Source: Nitrospira sp. (lineage in GTDB: Bacteria; Nitrospirota; Nitrospiria; Nitrospirales; Nitrospiraceae). Taken from it: a stretch of 11,338 nucleotides of DNA. Position 1 is the stretch's first letter, and the number at the start of each line of letters is the position of its first letter. Under the pieces are notes generated by a model. It was not told the DNA's origin. It was given only the letters and a program-made list of their open reading frames with translations, and made no database searches. The position numbers were made by a program, and so were the translations under genes. Positions 1-6,870 of this stretch are shown piece by piece. The stretch covers positions 20,324 to 31,661 of the forward strand of contig SWDL01000389.1 of assembly GCA_005116795.1 (NCBI GenBank), written 5' to 3'.

Positions 1-95
1 CTCGATCCGATCTGACATCAGACGAAAATCACCCACTTGCCAGGACGAAGAGCCCTTATTTTAACGGAAGGCAGCCCGAACGCGACGTCCGTTCC
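1..95. other. Region downstream of secA without a gene
   Basis: This is the stretch past the secA stop codon. I see no credible coding region and no clear intrinsic terminator. A short perfect palindrome, TCTGACATCAGA at 11-22, is the only symmetrical sequence. It has a five-base stem and no adjacent T-run, so it is not called as a terminator. Confidence 0.5.
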
Positions 96-2822
96 CTACG
101 CCCCGTGGCACTTCTTGTACTTCTTGCCCGATCCGCAGGGACAGGGGTCATTGCGCCCCACTTTGTCCTGTTGGCGCTGGACGGTCTTGACGGCCACCGG
201 CTCCTCCCCGCGGTTGAGGATGAGGCGGGGCTGGGGAATGGCCGGCGCCGGAGTGGGTGGGGGCGTGGGGGCCGGGCCTTCGGTCCGGACCGCCTGGACC
301 TTATAGAGGCGCTCGAGGGTGTCGGTTTGCACGCGGTCCATCAGGGCCGCAAACATGTCATAGCCTTCGCGTTTGTACTCGACGAGCGGATCCTTCTGCC
401 CATAGCCGCGCAGGCCGATCCCGTCCCGGAGCTGGTCCATGCCGAGCAAATGATCCTTCCAATGATGATCGATCACTTGCAGCAAGATCATTTTTTCCAG
501 GTAGCGCAGGAGGTCGGCGCCCAGGCTGCCTTCTTTCCGGCGGTAGGCGTGTAAGGCCCGCTCACGCAGCTCCTCCTTCAGCGCATCCCGCCCGAGTTCC
601 TTGAGGTCGACGGCGTCGGCGCCGGCGGCAGGCATCTCGAAGAGATCGATCCCAAAGAGATTCAGCAGCGCCTCCTGGAGTCCCTTCAGATCCCATTCTT
701 CGGGGTACTGCTCCTCGGGGCAGAAGGTGTCGACGTGGGCCTGCGTGAGGTCCCCGATCATGCCGTGGACTTCTTCCGTGAGATCGTCGCCGGCGAGGAC
801 GGCGCGTCGGTGCTGGTAGATCACCTCGCGCTGCTTGTTCATGACGTCGTCGTACTCGAGGAGCTGTTTCCGAATGTCGAAATTGTGCGCTTCGACCTTC
901 CGCTGCGCGTTCTCGATGGCGCGCGTGACCATGCCGTGCTCGATCGGCACCCCTTCTTCCATGCCGAGCTTGAGCATGAGATTCGAAATGCGCTCGGAGG
1001 CGAAGATGCGCAGGAGATCGTCCTCCAGCGACAGGTAGAACCGCGAGGTGCCCGGGTCGCCCTGTCGGCCGGCGCGGCCCCGGAGCTGGTTGTCGATGCG
1101 CCGGCTTTCGTGCCGTTCCGTGCCGAGGATGTGGAGTCCGCCGACCGCCAGCACGTCCTGGCGATTTTTCTCGCAGTCGGCCTTGATTTGGGCCAGGAGC
1201 TCCTTCTGCCGGTCCTCCGGCAGCGTCTCATCCTGGTAGAGGATGCGTTTGAACTGGAAGTCGGGGTTGCCGCCCAATAAGATGTCGGTGCCGCGGCCGG
1301 CCATATTGGTGGCGATGGTCACCGCGCCTTTCTGGCCTGCTTGCGCGATGATCTCGGCCTCTTTTTCGTGGTACTTGGCGTTCAAGACATGGTGCTTGAT
1401 GCCGTGCCGCTTGAGGTGCCCCGCCAGCCGCTCGGACTTTTCGATGGAGATGGTGCCGACCAGGACGGGCTGGCCCTGCTCATAACACTCCTTGATTTCC
1501 TGCACGATCGCGTCGAATTTTTCGCCCTCGGTGCGGTAGATCACGTCGGCGTAGTCCTTCCGGACATTGGTCCGGTTCGTGGGCATCACATTGACGTCGA
1601 GGTTGTAGATCTTGGCGAATTCGGGCGCTTCGGTGTCGGCGGTGCCGGTCATGCCCGCCAGCTTCTTGTACATGCGGAAATAGTTCTGGAACGTGACCGA
1701 GGCCAGCGTCTGGTTTTCGTTCGCGATCTTGACGCCTTCTTTCGCTTCGATGGCCTGGTGCAGCCCGTCGCTCCAGCGTCGGCCCGGCATGAGGCGGCCC
1801 GTGAATTCGTCGACGATGAGGACCTCGCCGTCTTTCACGACGTAATCGACGTCCCGCTTGTACATGGCATAGGCCAGCAGCGCCTTGATGACGAGGTGGA
1901 CCAGGTCCATGTGTTCCAGGTCGTAGAGATTGTCCACGCCCAGGAGCTTCTCGACACGGCCGTTGCCCTCTTCCGTGAGCGTCGCGGTCTTGGTTTTCTC
2001 TTCGATCGTGAAATCGCGCTCGATCGTGAGCTGCGGGATGATCGAGTTGATGCGGTAGTAGAGATCGGTCGATTCGTCGGTCGGGCCGGAAATAATCAAC
2101 GGCGTGCGGGCCTCGTCGATGAGAATGCTGTCCACCTCGTCGACGATGGCGAAATGGAGCTCCCGCTGCACGCACTGATTGACGTGGTTGACGATCAGGT
2201 TGTCGCGCAGGTAGTCGAACCCGAACTCGTTGTTGGTCCCGTAGGTGAGATCGGCCCGATAGGCCTCCTGTCGCGTGCAAGGCCGCAGATGCTGCAGGCG
2301 CTTGTCGGGCGCATCGTAGGCCGGATCGAACAGGAACGAGGCGTCATGCTGGATCACGCCGACTGACAGCCCCAGCGACAGATAGAGCGGGCCCATCCAC
2401 TGGGCGTCGCGCTTGGCCAGGTAGTCGTTGACCGTCACGAGGTGGGCGCCGCGGCCCGACAAGGCGTTCAGATAGAGCGGGAGGGTGGCGACGAGCGTCT
2501 TGCCTTCGCCGGTCTTCATCTCCGAGATCTTCCCGTGGTGCAACACCATGCCGCCCAAGAGCTGGACGTCGAAGTGCCGCATGCCCAGCCGGCGACGGGA
2601 GGCTTCCCGGCAGACGGCGAAGGCTTCGGGGAGCAAGGCCTCCAGGCTCTCCCCGTCCGCAAGACGCTTGCGAAACGCTTCGGACTTCTCCGTCAACGCG
2701 GCATCGGGAAGGGGGAGCAGGGAGGATTCAAGTCCGTTGATCCGATCCACCAGGGGACGGAGGGCCTTGATCTCGCGGTCGTTCTTGCTGCCGAAGATGA
2801 GATTGAGCAGACGGGTCAGCAT
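96..2822 (-). CDS. secA: Preprotein translocase subunit SecA (ATPase motor of the Sec pathway)
   Basis: SecA hydrolyses ATP to push unfolded preproteins through the SecYEG channel at the inner membrane. From the chosen start the protein has 908 residues, normal for the family. The N-terminus (MLTRLLNLIFGSKNDR) is the typical SecA beginning. Walker A is MKTGEGKT at 102-109, VNDYLAKRDA follows near 131-140, and the DEVD box is at 228-231 within DEVDSILIDEARTP. NMAGRGTDILLGGN and QLRGRAGRQGDPG mark the second helicase-like domain. A Pro-rich linker leads to a C-terminal zinc site (Cys894, Cys896, Cys905, His906) in CPCGSGKKYKKCHGA. The frame stays open upstream to an ATG at 2999, but those 59 residues do not resemble SecA and would span the promoter, so I prefer the ATG at 2822. 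No good Shine-Dalgarno sequence precedes it. The residues around 160-190 are longer than in E. coli SecA, a variant I recognise from other deep-branching bacteria. Identity is certain; the start is likely. Confidence 0.98.
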   Translation of the reverse strand: MLTRLLNLIFGSKNDREIKALRPLVDRINGLESSLLPLPDAALTEKSEAFRKRLADGESLEALLPEAFAVCREASRRRLGMRHFDVQLLGGMVLHHGKISEMKTGEGKTLVATLPLYLNALSGRGAHLVTVNDYLAKRDAQWMGPLYLSLGLSVGVIQHDASFLFDPAYDAPDKRLQHLRPCTRQEAYRADLTYGTNNEFGFDYLRDNLIVNHVNQCVQRELHFAIVDEVDSILIDEARTPLIISGPTDESTDLYYRINSIIPQLTIERDFTIEEKTKTATLTEEGNGRVEKLLGVDNLYDLEHMDLVHLVIKALLAYAMYKRDVDYVVKDGEVLIVDEFTGRLMPGRRWSDGLHQAIEAKEGVKIANENQTLASVTFQNYFRMYKKLAGMTGTADTEAPEFAKIYNLDVNVMPTNRTNVRKDYADVIYRTEGEKFDAIVQEIKECYEQGQPVLVGTISIEKSERLAGHLKRHGIKHHVLNAKYHEKEAEIIAQAGQKGAVTIATNMAGRGTDILLGGNPDFQFKRILYQDETLPEDRQKELLAQIKADCEKNRQDVLAVGGLHILGTERHESRRIDNQLRGRAGRQGDPGTSRFYLSLEDDLLRIFASERISNLMLKLGMEEGVPIEHGMVTRAIENAQRKVEAHNFDIRKQLLEYDDVMNKQREVIYQHRRAVLAGDDLTEEVHGMIGDLTQAHVDTFCPEEQYPEEWDLKGLQEALLNLFGIDLFEMPAAGADAVDLKELGRDALKEELRERALHAYRRKEGSLGADLLRYLEKMILLQVIDHHWKDHLLGMDQLRDGIGLRGYGQKDPLVEYKREGYDMFAALMDRVQTDTLERLYKVQAVRTEGPAPTPPPTPAPAIPQPRLILNRGEEPVAVKTVQRQQDKVGRNDPCPCGSGKKYKKCHGA

Positions 2823-2856
2823 GATGGCGATCGAACCGGACGCATGATATTTTGCC

Positions 2857-2884
2857 AGTATACCCGAAAAAGAGGTCCGATCAA
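2857..2884 (-). promoter_or_regulatory. Putative sigma70-type promoter of secA
   Basis: Read on the minus strand, TTGATC (2884-2879) is followed after 16 bases by TATACT (2862-2857). Transcription would begin near 2850, giving a leader of about 28 bases before the secA ATG at 2822. This supports the 2822 start, because the alternative ATG at 2999 lies upstream of the promoter. Confidence 0.55.
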
Positions 2885-2928
2885 CAAGAACAAGCGGCGC
2901 GCGCATCACCCGCCTGGGACCTATGGCC

Positions 2929-2958
2929 TTGACAGGGGAGCTCGCCTCGTCATAGGAT
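2929..2958 (+). promoter_or_regulatory. Putative sigma70-type promoter of the His/Cys-rich gene
   Basis: A perfect TTGACA (2929-2934) is followed after 18 bases by TAGGAT (2953-2958), which matches four of six bases of the -10 consensus. Transcription would start near 2965. It points away from the secA promoter, with about 44 bases between the two -35 boxes, so one bound regulator could affect both genes. Confidence 0.55.
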
Positions 2959-2986
2959 GCGGAGCTTTTTTCGAGAGGATGGTGTC

Positions 2987-3292
2987 GTGAGCGTACCATT
3001 CCGACGGTCGGTGGCCCTCAGTCTCGCCCTCTGCCTGCTCCTCATGAGCGGGCTTTTCTACGCGCAGGCGGTCCCCCACACGTTCCACCACGCGCATCAT
3101 CAGGCGGCGACGCACAGCACCGCCCTCTGTTCCTGGTTGTGCGCGGCCGGCCAAGTCCTCGATGGGGCGTCGGTGTTCATTCAGACGACCTCCGCTCCTC
3201 TTGGATTCATGGGCCGGGTGATTGCCGCTGTCCCGGGCAGCGCGGATCGACCCTTCATTCCCTCCCGCGGTCCTCCCGCTTTTTCCGTCTAA
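2987..3292 (+). CDS. Small exported His/Cys-rich protein, possible metal binder
   Basis: A predicted 101-residue protein starting with GTG. The GTG has a good ribosome binding site (GAGAGGA, 2973-2979). The in-frame ATG at 2957 overlaps the -10 box of the putative promoter and is therefore rejected. Residues 6-7 are Arg-Arg, followed by a hydrophobic segment (about 9-28) that looks like a signal peptide or single membrane anchor. Next comes a cluster of potential metal ligands: His31, His34, His35, His37, His38, His43, then Cys48 and Cys52 in CSWLC. The remaining 45 residues are poor in features and end in a Pro-rich tail. I do not recognise a named family with certainty. The His/Cys pattern resembles small periplasmic proteins associated with copper or zinc handling, but that role is inferred. 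It lies upstream of the envelope gene run in the same orientation, separated by 245 bases. Confidence 0.7.
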   Translation: MSVPFRRSVALSLALCLLLMSGLFYAQAVPHTFHHAHHQAATHSTALCSWLCAAGQVLDGASVFIQTTSAPLGFMGRVIAAVPGSADRPFIPSRGPPAFSV

Positions 3293-3537
3293 CGCTTCGA
3301 CGTTTTTCACAATAACATAGCCTCGGGTTGAGCGAGCGGACGTTCCCTCGTCCTCCCCACACCACCAACAGCGGTCTGCGCGACCAGCCGCCGGGCTTGG
3401 CGGCGTAAGGAGGGTGAGGGAGACCGAGATCGTGAACCAATCCACGCTCGGGATGTCTGCGCGTTCGGCCCAGAGAGAATTCTTAACGAGTCGGCGCCTC
3501 GATCGGCGCCCGGCTTGTCGGAGAGAAGGAGACTGGG
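3293..3537 (+). other. Structured spacer upstream of the outer-membrane protein gene
   Basis: This 245-base spacer has no credible gene. It contains a candidate branched structure. TTCCCTCGTCCTCC (3343-3356) can pair along its full length with 3409-3422, giving 14 pairs of which three are G-U. Inside it lie two hairpins: GGTC/GACC at 3373-3385 with a five-base loop, and GCCGCC/GGCGGC at 3387-3404 with a six-base loop. The right arm of the closing helix contains AAGGAGG, a Shine-Dalgarno-like sequence with no suitable reading frame after it. I see no conserved core of a riboswitch class that I know. It could be a structured leader or a dispersed intergenic palindrome. Confidence 0.4.
3493..3510 (+). 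other. GC-rich hairpin just upstream of the outer-membrane protein start
   Basis: GGCGCC at 3493-3498 is repeated at 3505-3510. Because GGCGCC is self-complementary, the two copies can form a six-pair stem around the loop TCGATC. The hairpin ends 15 bases before the AAGGAG ribosome binding site at 3526-3531, so it might influence translation or mRNA stability. No T-run follows, so it is not an intrinsic terminator. Confidence 0.35.
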
Positions 3538-4653
3538 ATGGACAGCAGAGTCTTGCGACATTCGATGAAAGGGGTGGCCGGCCTCATGGTCTGGATCACC
3601 ATCGCGTTTGTCGCGCCACGCGCCGACGCAGCCTGCGGCGCGGTGCAGTGTTTCGTGGTCATCGGCTCACAGCAGCAGGTATCTCAGCAAGGCCTCTTGG
3701 CCGTGAACCTGTTTTACAACTACACGCCGATGCGGTTGCTCGATGACACCAACGGCGTCATTCCCGCCATCAACCAGAGAGAGCGGCGCTTGATTCTCGA
3801 CCATCATCAGGAAGCCAAGACGATCACGCAGAACGTGACGTTGGACCTGAACTATGGCGTGACCGACCGGTTCGGCATCGAAGTGATGGTGCCGTACTTC
3901 AGCCGGAGGCACTCGCACCTCGACGAGTTGGGCGAAGCGAACGGCGGGGCCGGGGAGAACGTGGATTTCGGCGACAATGGATTGGGGGACATTCGGTTGA
4001 TCGCCAAATATAACGTCCTGTCCACGCTCCGGGGCACGCTGGTTCCGGGATTCGGGGTGGAGCTGCCCACCGGCAAGAGCCGGTCGCTCGATGCGGCCAA
4101 CGGCGTGATGGAGGCCCCGACCCAGCTTGGGCGAGGACAGGCCGGCTTGATCGGGTCTCTCTATCAGACCTACCAGGTGATTCCGCAGCGGGTGAGCCAA
4201 TTCGCGCTCGCCAGCTATCGGCATACGTTCCGGAATAATGACGGGTATCAGTTCGGGGACGAATATCTCTTGAACGCCGGGGTAAACGTCGTGACCGTGC
4301 CCTGGCTGACGCTGACCGGGCAGATCAACTACCGCTACACGACGCACGACAATATCAGCGCGTCGTTGGAACGGTCGCTCAGTCCGGCCGACCCGGGTTT
4401 CCCCGACGACCCGATCGTGCTCGACTCGACGATTCTGAGCCGCCGCGTGCCGAACACAGGGCACACGTACCTGGCCTTTACGCCCGGCTTTCAAATCAGC
4501 GCCGGCGCGGCCACGTCGTTCTATTTTTACTCGTCGATTCCGATGGCGCGTGACTCCAATAATAACCTCGCGCAAGGGGTCAGTTACGTGTTCGGCTTGA
4601 CGCAGTATGTGGACACCAGCAAGTTGTTCGGCTCGAAAACTGCCGCGAATTGA
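3538..4653 (+). CDS. Outer-membrane beta-barrel protein, MetA-type transporter-like (PF13557-like)
   Basis: A 371-residue exported protein. The start is set by AAGGAG (3526-3531) six bases before ATG. A signal peptide spans about residues 1-31, with likely cleavage after APRADA. The mature protein begins with a Cys pair (Cys33, Cys38) that could form a disulfide. The rest alternates amphipathic strands with Gly/Asp/Asn-rich turns. Diagnostic segments are YGVTDRFGIEVMVPYFSR (106-123), GLGDIRLIAKYNVL (148-161) and GFGVELPTGK (171-180), a pattern I associate with the 'MetA pathway of phenol degradation'/putative transporter barrel family. A His-rich segment lies at 89-90 and 125-127. The C-terminus does not end in the usual aromatic residue. 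The substrate is unknown, and the family name does not imply phenol metabolism. It is the first gene of a tight run; its stop codon is 23 bases before the thioredoxin gene. Exported barrel: high confidence; substrate: none. Confidence 0.82.
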   Translation: MDSRVLRHSMKGVAGLMVWITIAFVAPRADAACGAVQCFVVIGSQQQVSQQGLLAVNLFYNYTPMRLLDDTNGVIPAINQRERRLILDHHQEAKTITQNVTLDLNYGVTDRFGIEVMVPYFSRRHSHLDELGEANGGAGENVDFGDNGLGDIRLIAKYNVLSTLRGTLVPGFGVELPTGKSRSLDAANGVMEAPTQLGRGQAGLIGSLYQTYQVIPQRVSQFALASYRHTFRNNDGYQFGDEYLLNAGVNVVTVPWLTLTGQINYRYTTHDNISASLERSLSPADPGFPDDPIVLDSTILSRRVPNTGHTYLAFTPGFQISAGAATSFYFYSSIPMARDSNNNLAQGVSYVFGLTQYVDTSKLFGSKTAAN

Positions 4654-4676
4654 ACGTCCGGAAAAGGAGTGATCCG

Positions 4677-5222
4677 ATGAACCTCGTGCGTCTTCTCATC
4701 ATGCTGGTCGGTTTGGTGATGGTCCCGCCGAGTTCCCAGGAGGCGGCTTGGGCGATGGGCGAACGCCCTCCTGTGGTGGGAACCGCGGCGGCTGATTTTT
4801 CGCTTGTCGATCTGGAGGGAAAAGTCCACCGATTGAGCGACTATCGCGGCCAGGTCGTGTTGGTGAACTTTTGGGCCACCTGGTGCAAGCCCTGCACGAC
4901 TGAAATGCCCGCCATGCAAACGACCTATGATCGGCTGCGCGAGCAGGGCTTCATCGTGCTGGCCGTCAATGAACTTGAGGATGAAGCGAAGGTTCGCGAA
5001 CACATCCGCACCTATGCCCACACCTTCCCGGTGCTGTTGGATCGGGACAACCGCGTGGCCAACATGTACGGGGTCTTCGGTCTGCCCGTCAGCGTGTTTG
5101 TGGACCCGCAGGGCATCGTCCAGGAGTATGTGAGAGGCGGGTTGCTGACGGAGCAACGGATCGCCGACGTGGTCGGTCGGATCAAGGGGCAGGCGGGGCC
5201 GCGTGTCGCCGCCGCTCGTTGA
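4677..5222 (+). CDS. TlpA/ResA-family thiol-disulfide oxidoreductase, exported
   Basis: A 181-residue protein with an N-terminal hydrophobic segment (about 4-17) that exports or anchors it, followed by a thioredoxin fold facing the periplasm. The redox motif is WCKPC at 69-73 within VNFWATWCKPC. The cis-proline opposite the active site is Pro137 in GLPVSVFVD. The segment DFSLVDLEGKVHRLSDYRG (40-58) is the AhpC/TSA-Redoxin-type entry common to ResA and TlpA. Members reduce or isomerise disulfides in the envelope, for example during cytochrome c or copper-centre maturation. The partner here is not known, although the barrel protein and the His/Cys-rich protein upstream both contain paired cysteines. 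The start at 4677 has AAGGAG (4664-4669) seven bases upstream. An in-frame TTG at 4650 overlaps the preceding gene and lacks this spacing, so it is rejected. Confidence 0.92.
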   Translation: MNLVRLLIMLVGLVMVPPSSQEAAWAMGERPPVVGTAAADFSLVDLEGKVHRLSDYRGQVVLVNFWATWCKPCTTEMPAMQTTYDRLREQGFIVLAVNELEDEAKVREHIRTYAHTFPVLLDRDNRVANMYGVFGLPVSVFVDPQGIVQEYVRGGLLTEQRIADVVGRIKGQAGPRVAAAR

Positions 5223-5276
5223 ATTTACCGGCTGGTTCCGCGTAGAGTCTCACCCTCACCATTGGAGGGAGGACCC

Positions 5277-6359
5277 ATGAGTGGATATCCAAAGAGGCGG
5301 ATCGGATTCGGTTGGTTGGTGGTGTGTTGTGCGCTGGGCTTGCCGCAGGCATGGTGGGACGTCTCTGCCGCCGGGCCGACCGGACAAACGGACCCGTCCC
5401 GTCGAGAATACATGAGGGGCGTGGAGCTGTTTCATGACGGGAGCTTCAATGAGGCGGTCAAAGCGTTCAGGAAAGCCATCGACCTCGATCCGAAACTCGC
5501 CGAGGCGCACTTCCACTTGGGCCTGGTCTATTACCAGGGCAAGCGGCAACTGGCCGAAGCCGTGACCGAGATGAAGCAGGCCATCCAGATCAATCCGAGT
5601 TACGTGGACGCTAACTATGAGCTGGGCCTGCTGTATCAGATCCAAGGCAAGTTCGCGGATTCCGAGCAAGCGCTCAAACGCGTGATGAGCCTCTCCCCCA
5701 AGCACGAAGATGCCCATTGGGCCCTCTCCCGTCAGTATCTGAGAAACCGCGAAATCGGGAAAGCGACGACCCTGTTCTTGGCTCTCCTGGACTTCAAGCC
5801 GGATCACACCGGGGCGCTCTACAGCCTGGGCGTCATTTACGATGGACAGGGCGAGAGCGCCAAGGCGCGAGAAGTTCTGCAGCGGCTCACCAAGACGGAC
5901 GCCTCACACCCGGACGGCTGGTATCTCCTCGCTCGCCTCGAAGAGAAAGAAAACAATCTGCCCAAGGCCGCGCAGGCCTATCAGATGGCCATCACGGCAA
6001 AGCCCGATCTGGTCGATGCGCACTACAACCTGGGCTACGTCTACAAGAGCCAGAACAAGGCACAGGAGGCCCAGAAAGAGTTTCGAGAAGTGCTCCGCCT
6101 CCGACCCGAGTATGCCGAGGCGCACATGAGCCTCGGCGATCTCTATACGGAACAGGGCCGTCTCTTTGAAGCCGAGGACGAGTACCTGACGGCCGTGCGC
6201 CTGAAGCCCAATCTGGCGGAAGCCCATTTCAATCTGGGGCTGTTTTATGAGCTGCACAAGAAGGACAATCTCAGCGCCCTCGCCCAGTACCGCAAGTACT
6301 TGGAACTCGGCGGGAAGGACGAGCGGGCGGAACGGATCGTCGGACAGTCGGGACGGTGA
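5277..6359 (+). CDS. Exported TPR-repeat protein
   Basis: A 360-residue protein with an N-terminal signal or anchor segment (about 10-32, including WLVVCCALGLPQ) followed by roughly nine consecutive 34-residue TPR units covering about 41-345. Typical repeat ends are AIDLDP (67-72), AIQINP (102-107), VMSLSP (136-141), VLRLRP (272-277) and AVRLKP (306-311). The repeats are close to full length without gaps, so the protein should form a continuous superhelical scaffold for protein-protein contacts, probably in the periplasm. No enzymatic domain is visible. The ATG at 5277 follows the purine-rich GGAGGGAGGA (5264-5273). A TTG at 5262 lies within that ribosome binding region and is rejected. Being between the thioredoxin and a secreted unknown protein, it may assemble the cluster's envelope components; that is inference. 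Confidence 0.9.
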   Translation: MSGYPKRRIGFGWLVVCCALGLPQAWWDVSAAGPTGQTDPSRREYMRGVELFHDGSFNEAVKAFRKAIDLDPKLAEAHFHLGLVYYQGKRQLAEAVTEMKQAIQINPSYVDANYELGLLYQIQGKFADSEQALKRVMSLSPKHEDAHWALSRQYLRNREIGKATTLFLALLDFKPDHTGALYSLGVIYDGQGESAKAREVLQRLTKTDASHPDGWYLLARLEEKENNLPKAAQAYQMAITAKPDLVDAHYNLGYVYKSQNKAQEAQKEFREVLRLRPEYAEAHMSLGDLYTEQGRLFEAEDEYLTAVRLKPNLAEAHFNLGLFYELHKKDNLSALAQYRKYLELGGKDERAERIVGQSGR

Positions 6360-6389
6360 GCACAGCGGGAAAGAAAACGAGAGGGACGT

Positions 6390-6833
6390 ATGAATCGGAT
6401 CACGGTTGGAATGGCTGTCATGCTGTCGTTGCTGTCGCTGATGGGGGCGGTAGGGGCCGAGGTCTTCGCGCAGGCCAAGGCCGAAAAAACCTTTACCGCC
6501 GTGCTGACGGACGCCCAGGGGGTCGAGACCGAAGTCAGAAACGTCGTCTATTACTGGGAAGAAAAACTCACCGACACCTCGTTCATTCCGCATGAGCTGC
6601 GGCACATGCCGGTCAAGCGCGGCGCGGCGACCGTCCAGGTCAAGTTCGAGACCATCAAGCAGATCGACGTCAAGCCCGGAGCGGACAAGGCCCTTCCGGC
6701 GCTGACCATCACGCTGACCAACGGCAAGACGGGGGAGTTTTCGCCGGCCATCAACGGCAGCTTCCGCGGCGAGTCGGATTTCGGCCAAGTGGATGTGCCG
6801 CTGGGCACGGTGGCCAAAGTCGTCTTGAAGTAG
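6390..6833 (+). CDS. Small secreted protein of unknown function
   Basis: A 147-residue protein with a clear signal peptide (about 1-28, ending in AEVFAQA). I do not recognise the family. The mature part appears beta-rich, with alternating polar and hydrophobic residues: FTAVLTDAQGVETEVRNVVY early, TVQVKFETIKQIDV in the middle, and LTITLTNGKTGEF followed by GESDFGQVDVPLGTVAKVVL at the end. The 'SDFG...VPL..V..V' ending recalls small domains that bind or assemble in the envelope, but I cannot assign a function. It has no cysteine in the mature part. GAGAGGGA lies a few bases before the ATG. It is 30 bases after the TPR gene and 37 bases before the TonB-like gene, which suggests one transcript. 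Confidence 0.78.
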   Translation: MNRITVGMAVMLSLLSLMGAVGAEVFAQAKAEKTFTAVLTDAQGVETEVRNVVYYWEEKLTDTSFIPHELRHMPVKRGAATVQVKFETIKQIDVKPGADKALPALTITLTNGKTGEFSPAINGSFRGESDFGQVDVPLGTVAKVVLK

Positions 6834-6870
6834 CGCGGATCCTTCCGATGGAAGAGCGAGGAGAGCAGGC

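Noticed and set aside
1341..2366. Plus-strand open frame of 341 codons opposite secA
   Set aside because: It lies wholly antisense to well-conserved SecA coding sequence. Its protein is rich in Val, Asp, Arg and Leu without domain motifs, as expected from a mirrored high-GC gene.
3291..3307. Possible intrinsic terminator after the His/Cys-rich gene (AACG/CGTT then T-run)
   Set aside because: The stem has only four pairs, two of them A-T, and overlaps the stop codon; too weak to call.
3414..3746. GTG-started frame preceded by AAGGAGG, running into the barrel gene in another frame
   Set aside because: The AAGGAGG is in the closing helix of the structured spacer. The frame overlaps more than 200 bases of the barrel gene, and its product is Arg-rich without motifs.
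3667..4575. Minus-strand open frame of 302 codons opposite the outer-membrane protein gene
   Set aside because: The plus strand encodes a barrel with a signal peptide and family motifs; the minus frame is its Arg/Val-rich shadow.
4650..4676. TTG as an earlier start for the thioredoxin gene
   Set aside because: It overlaps the stop codon of the preceding gene and reads through the AAGGAG that properly serves the ATG at 4677.
5262..5276. TTG as an earlier start for the TPR gene
   Set aside because: It sits within the GGAGGGAGGA ribosome binding region of the ATG at 5277.
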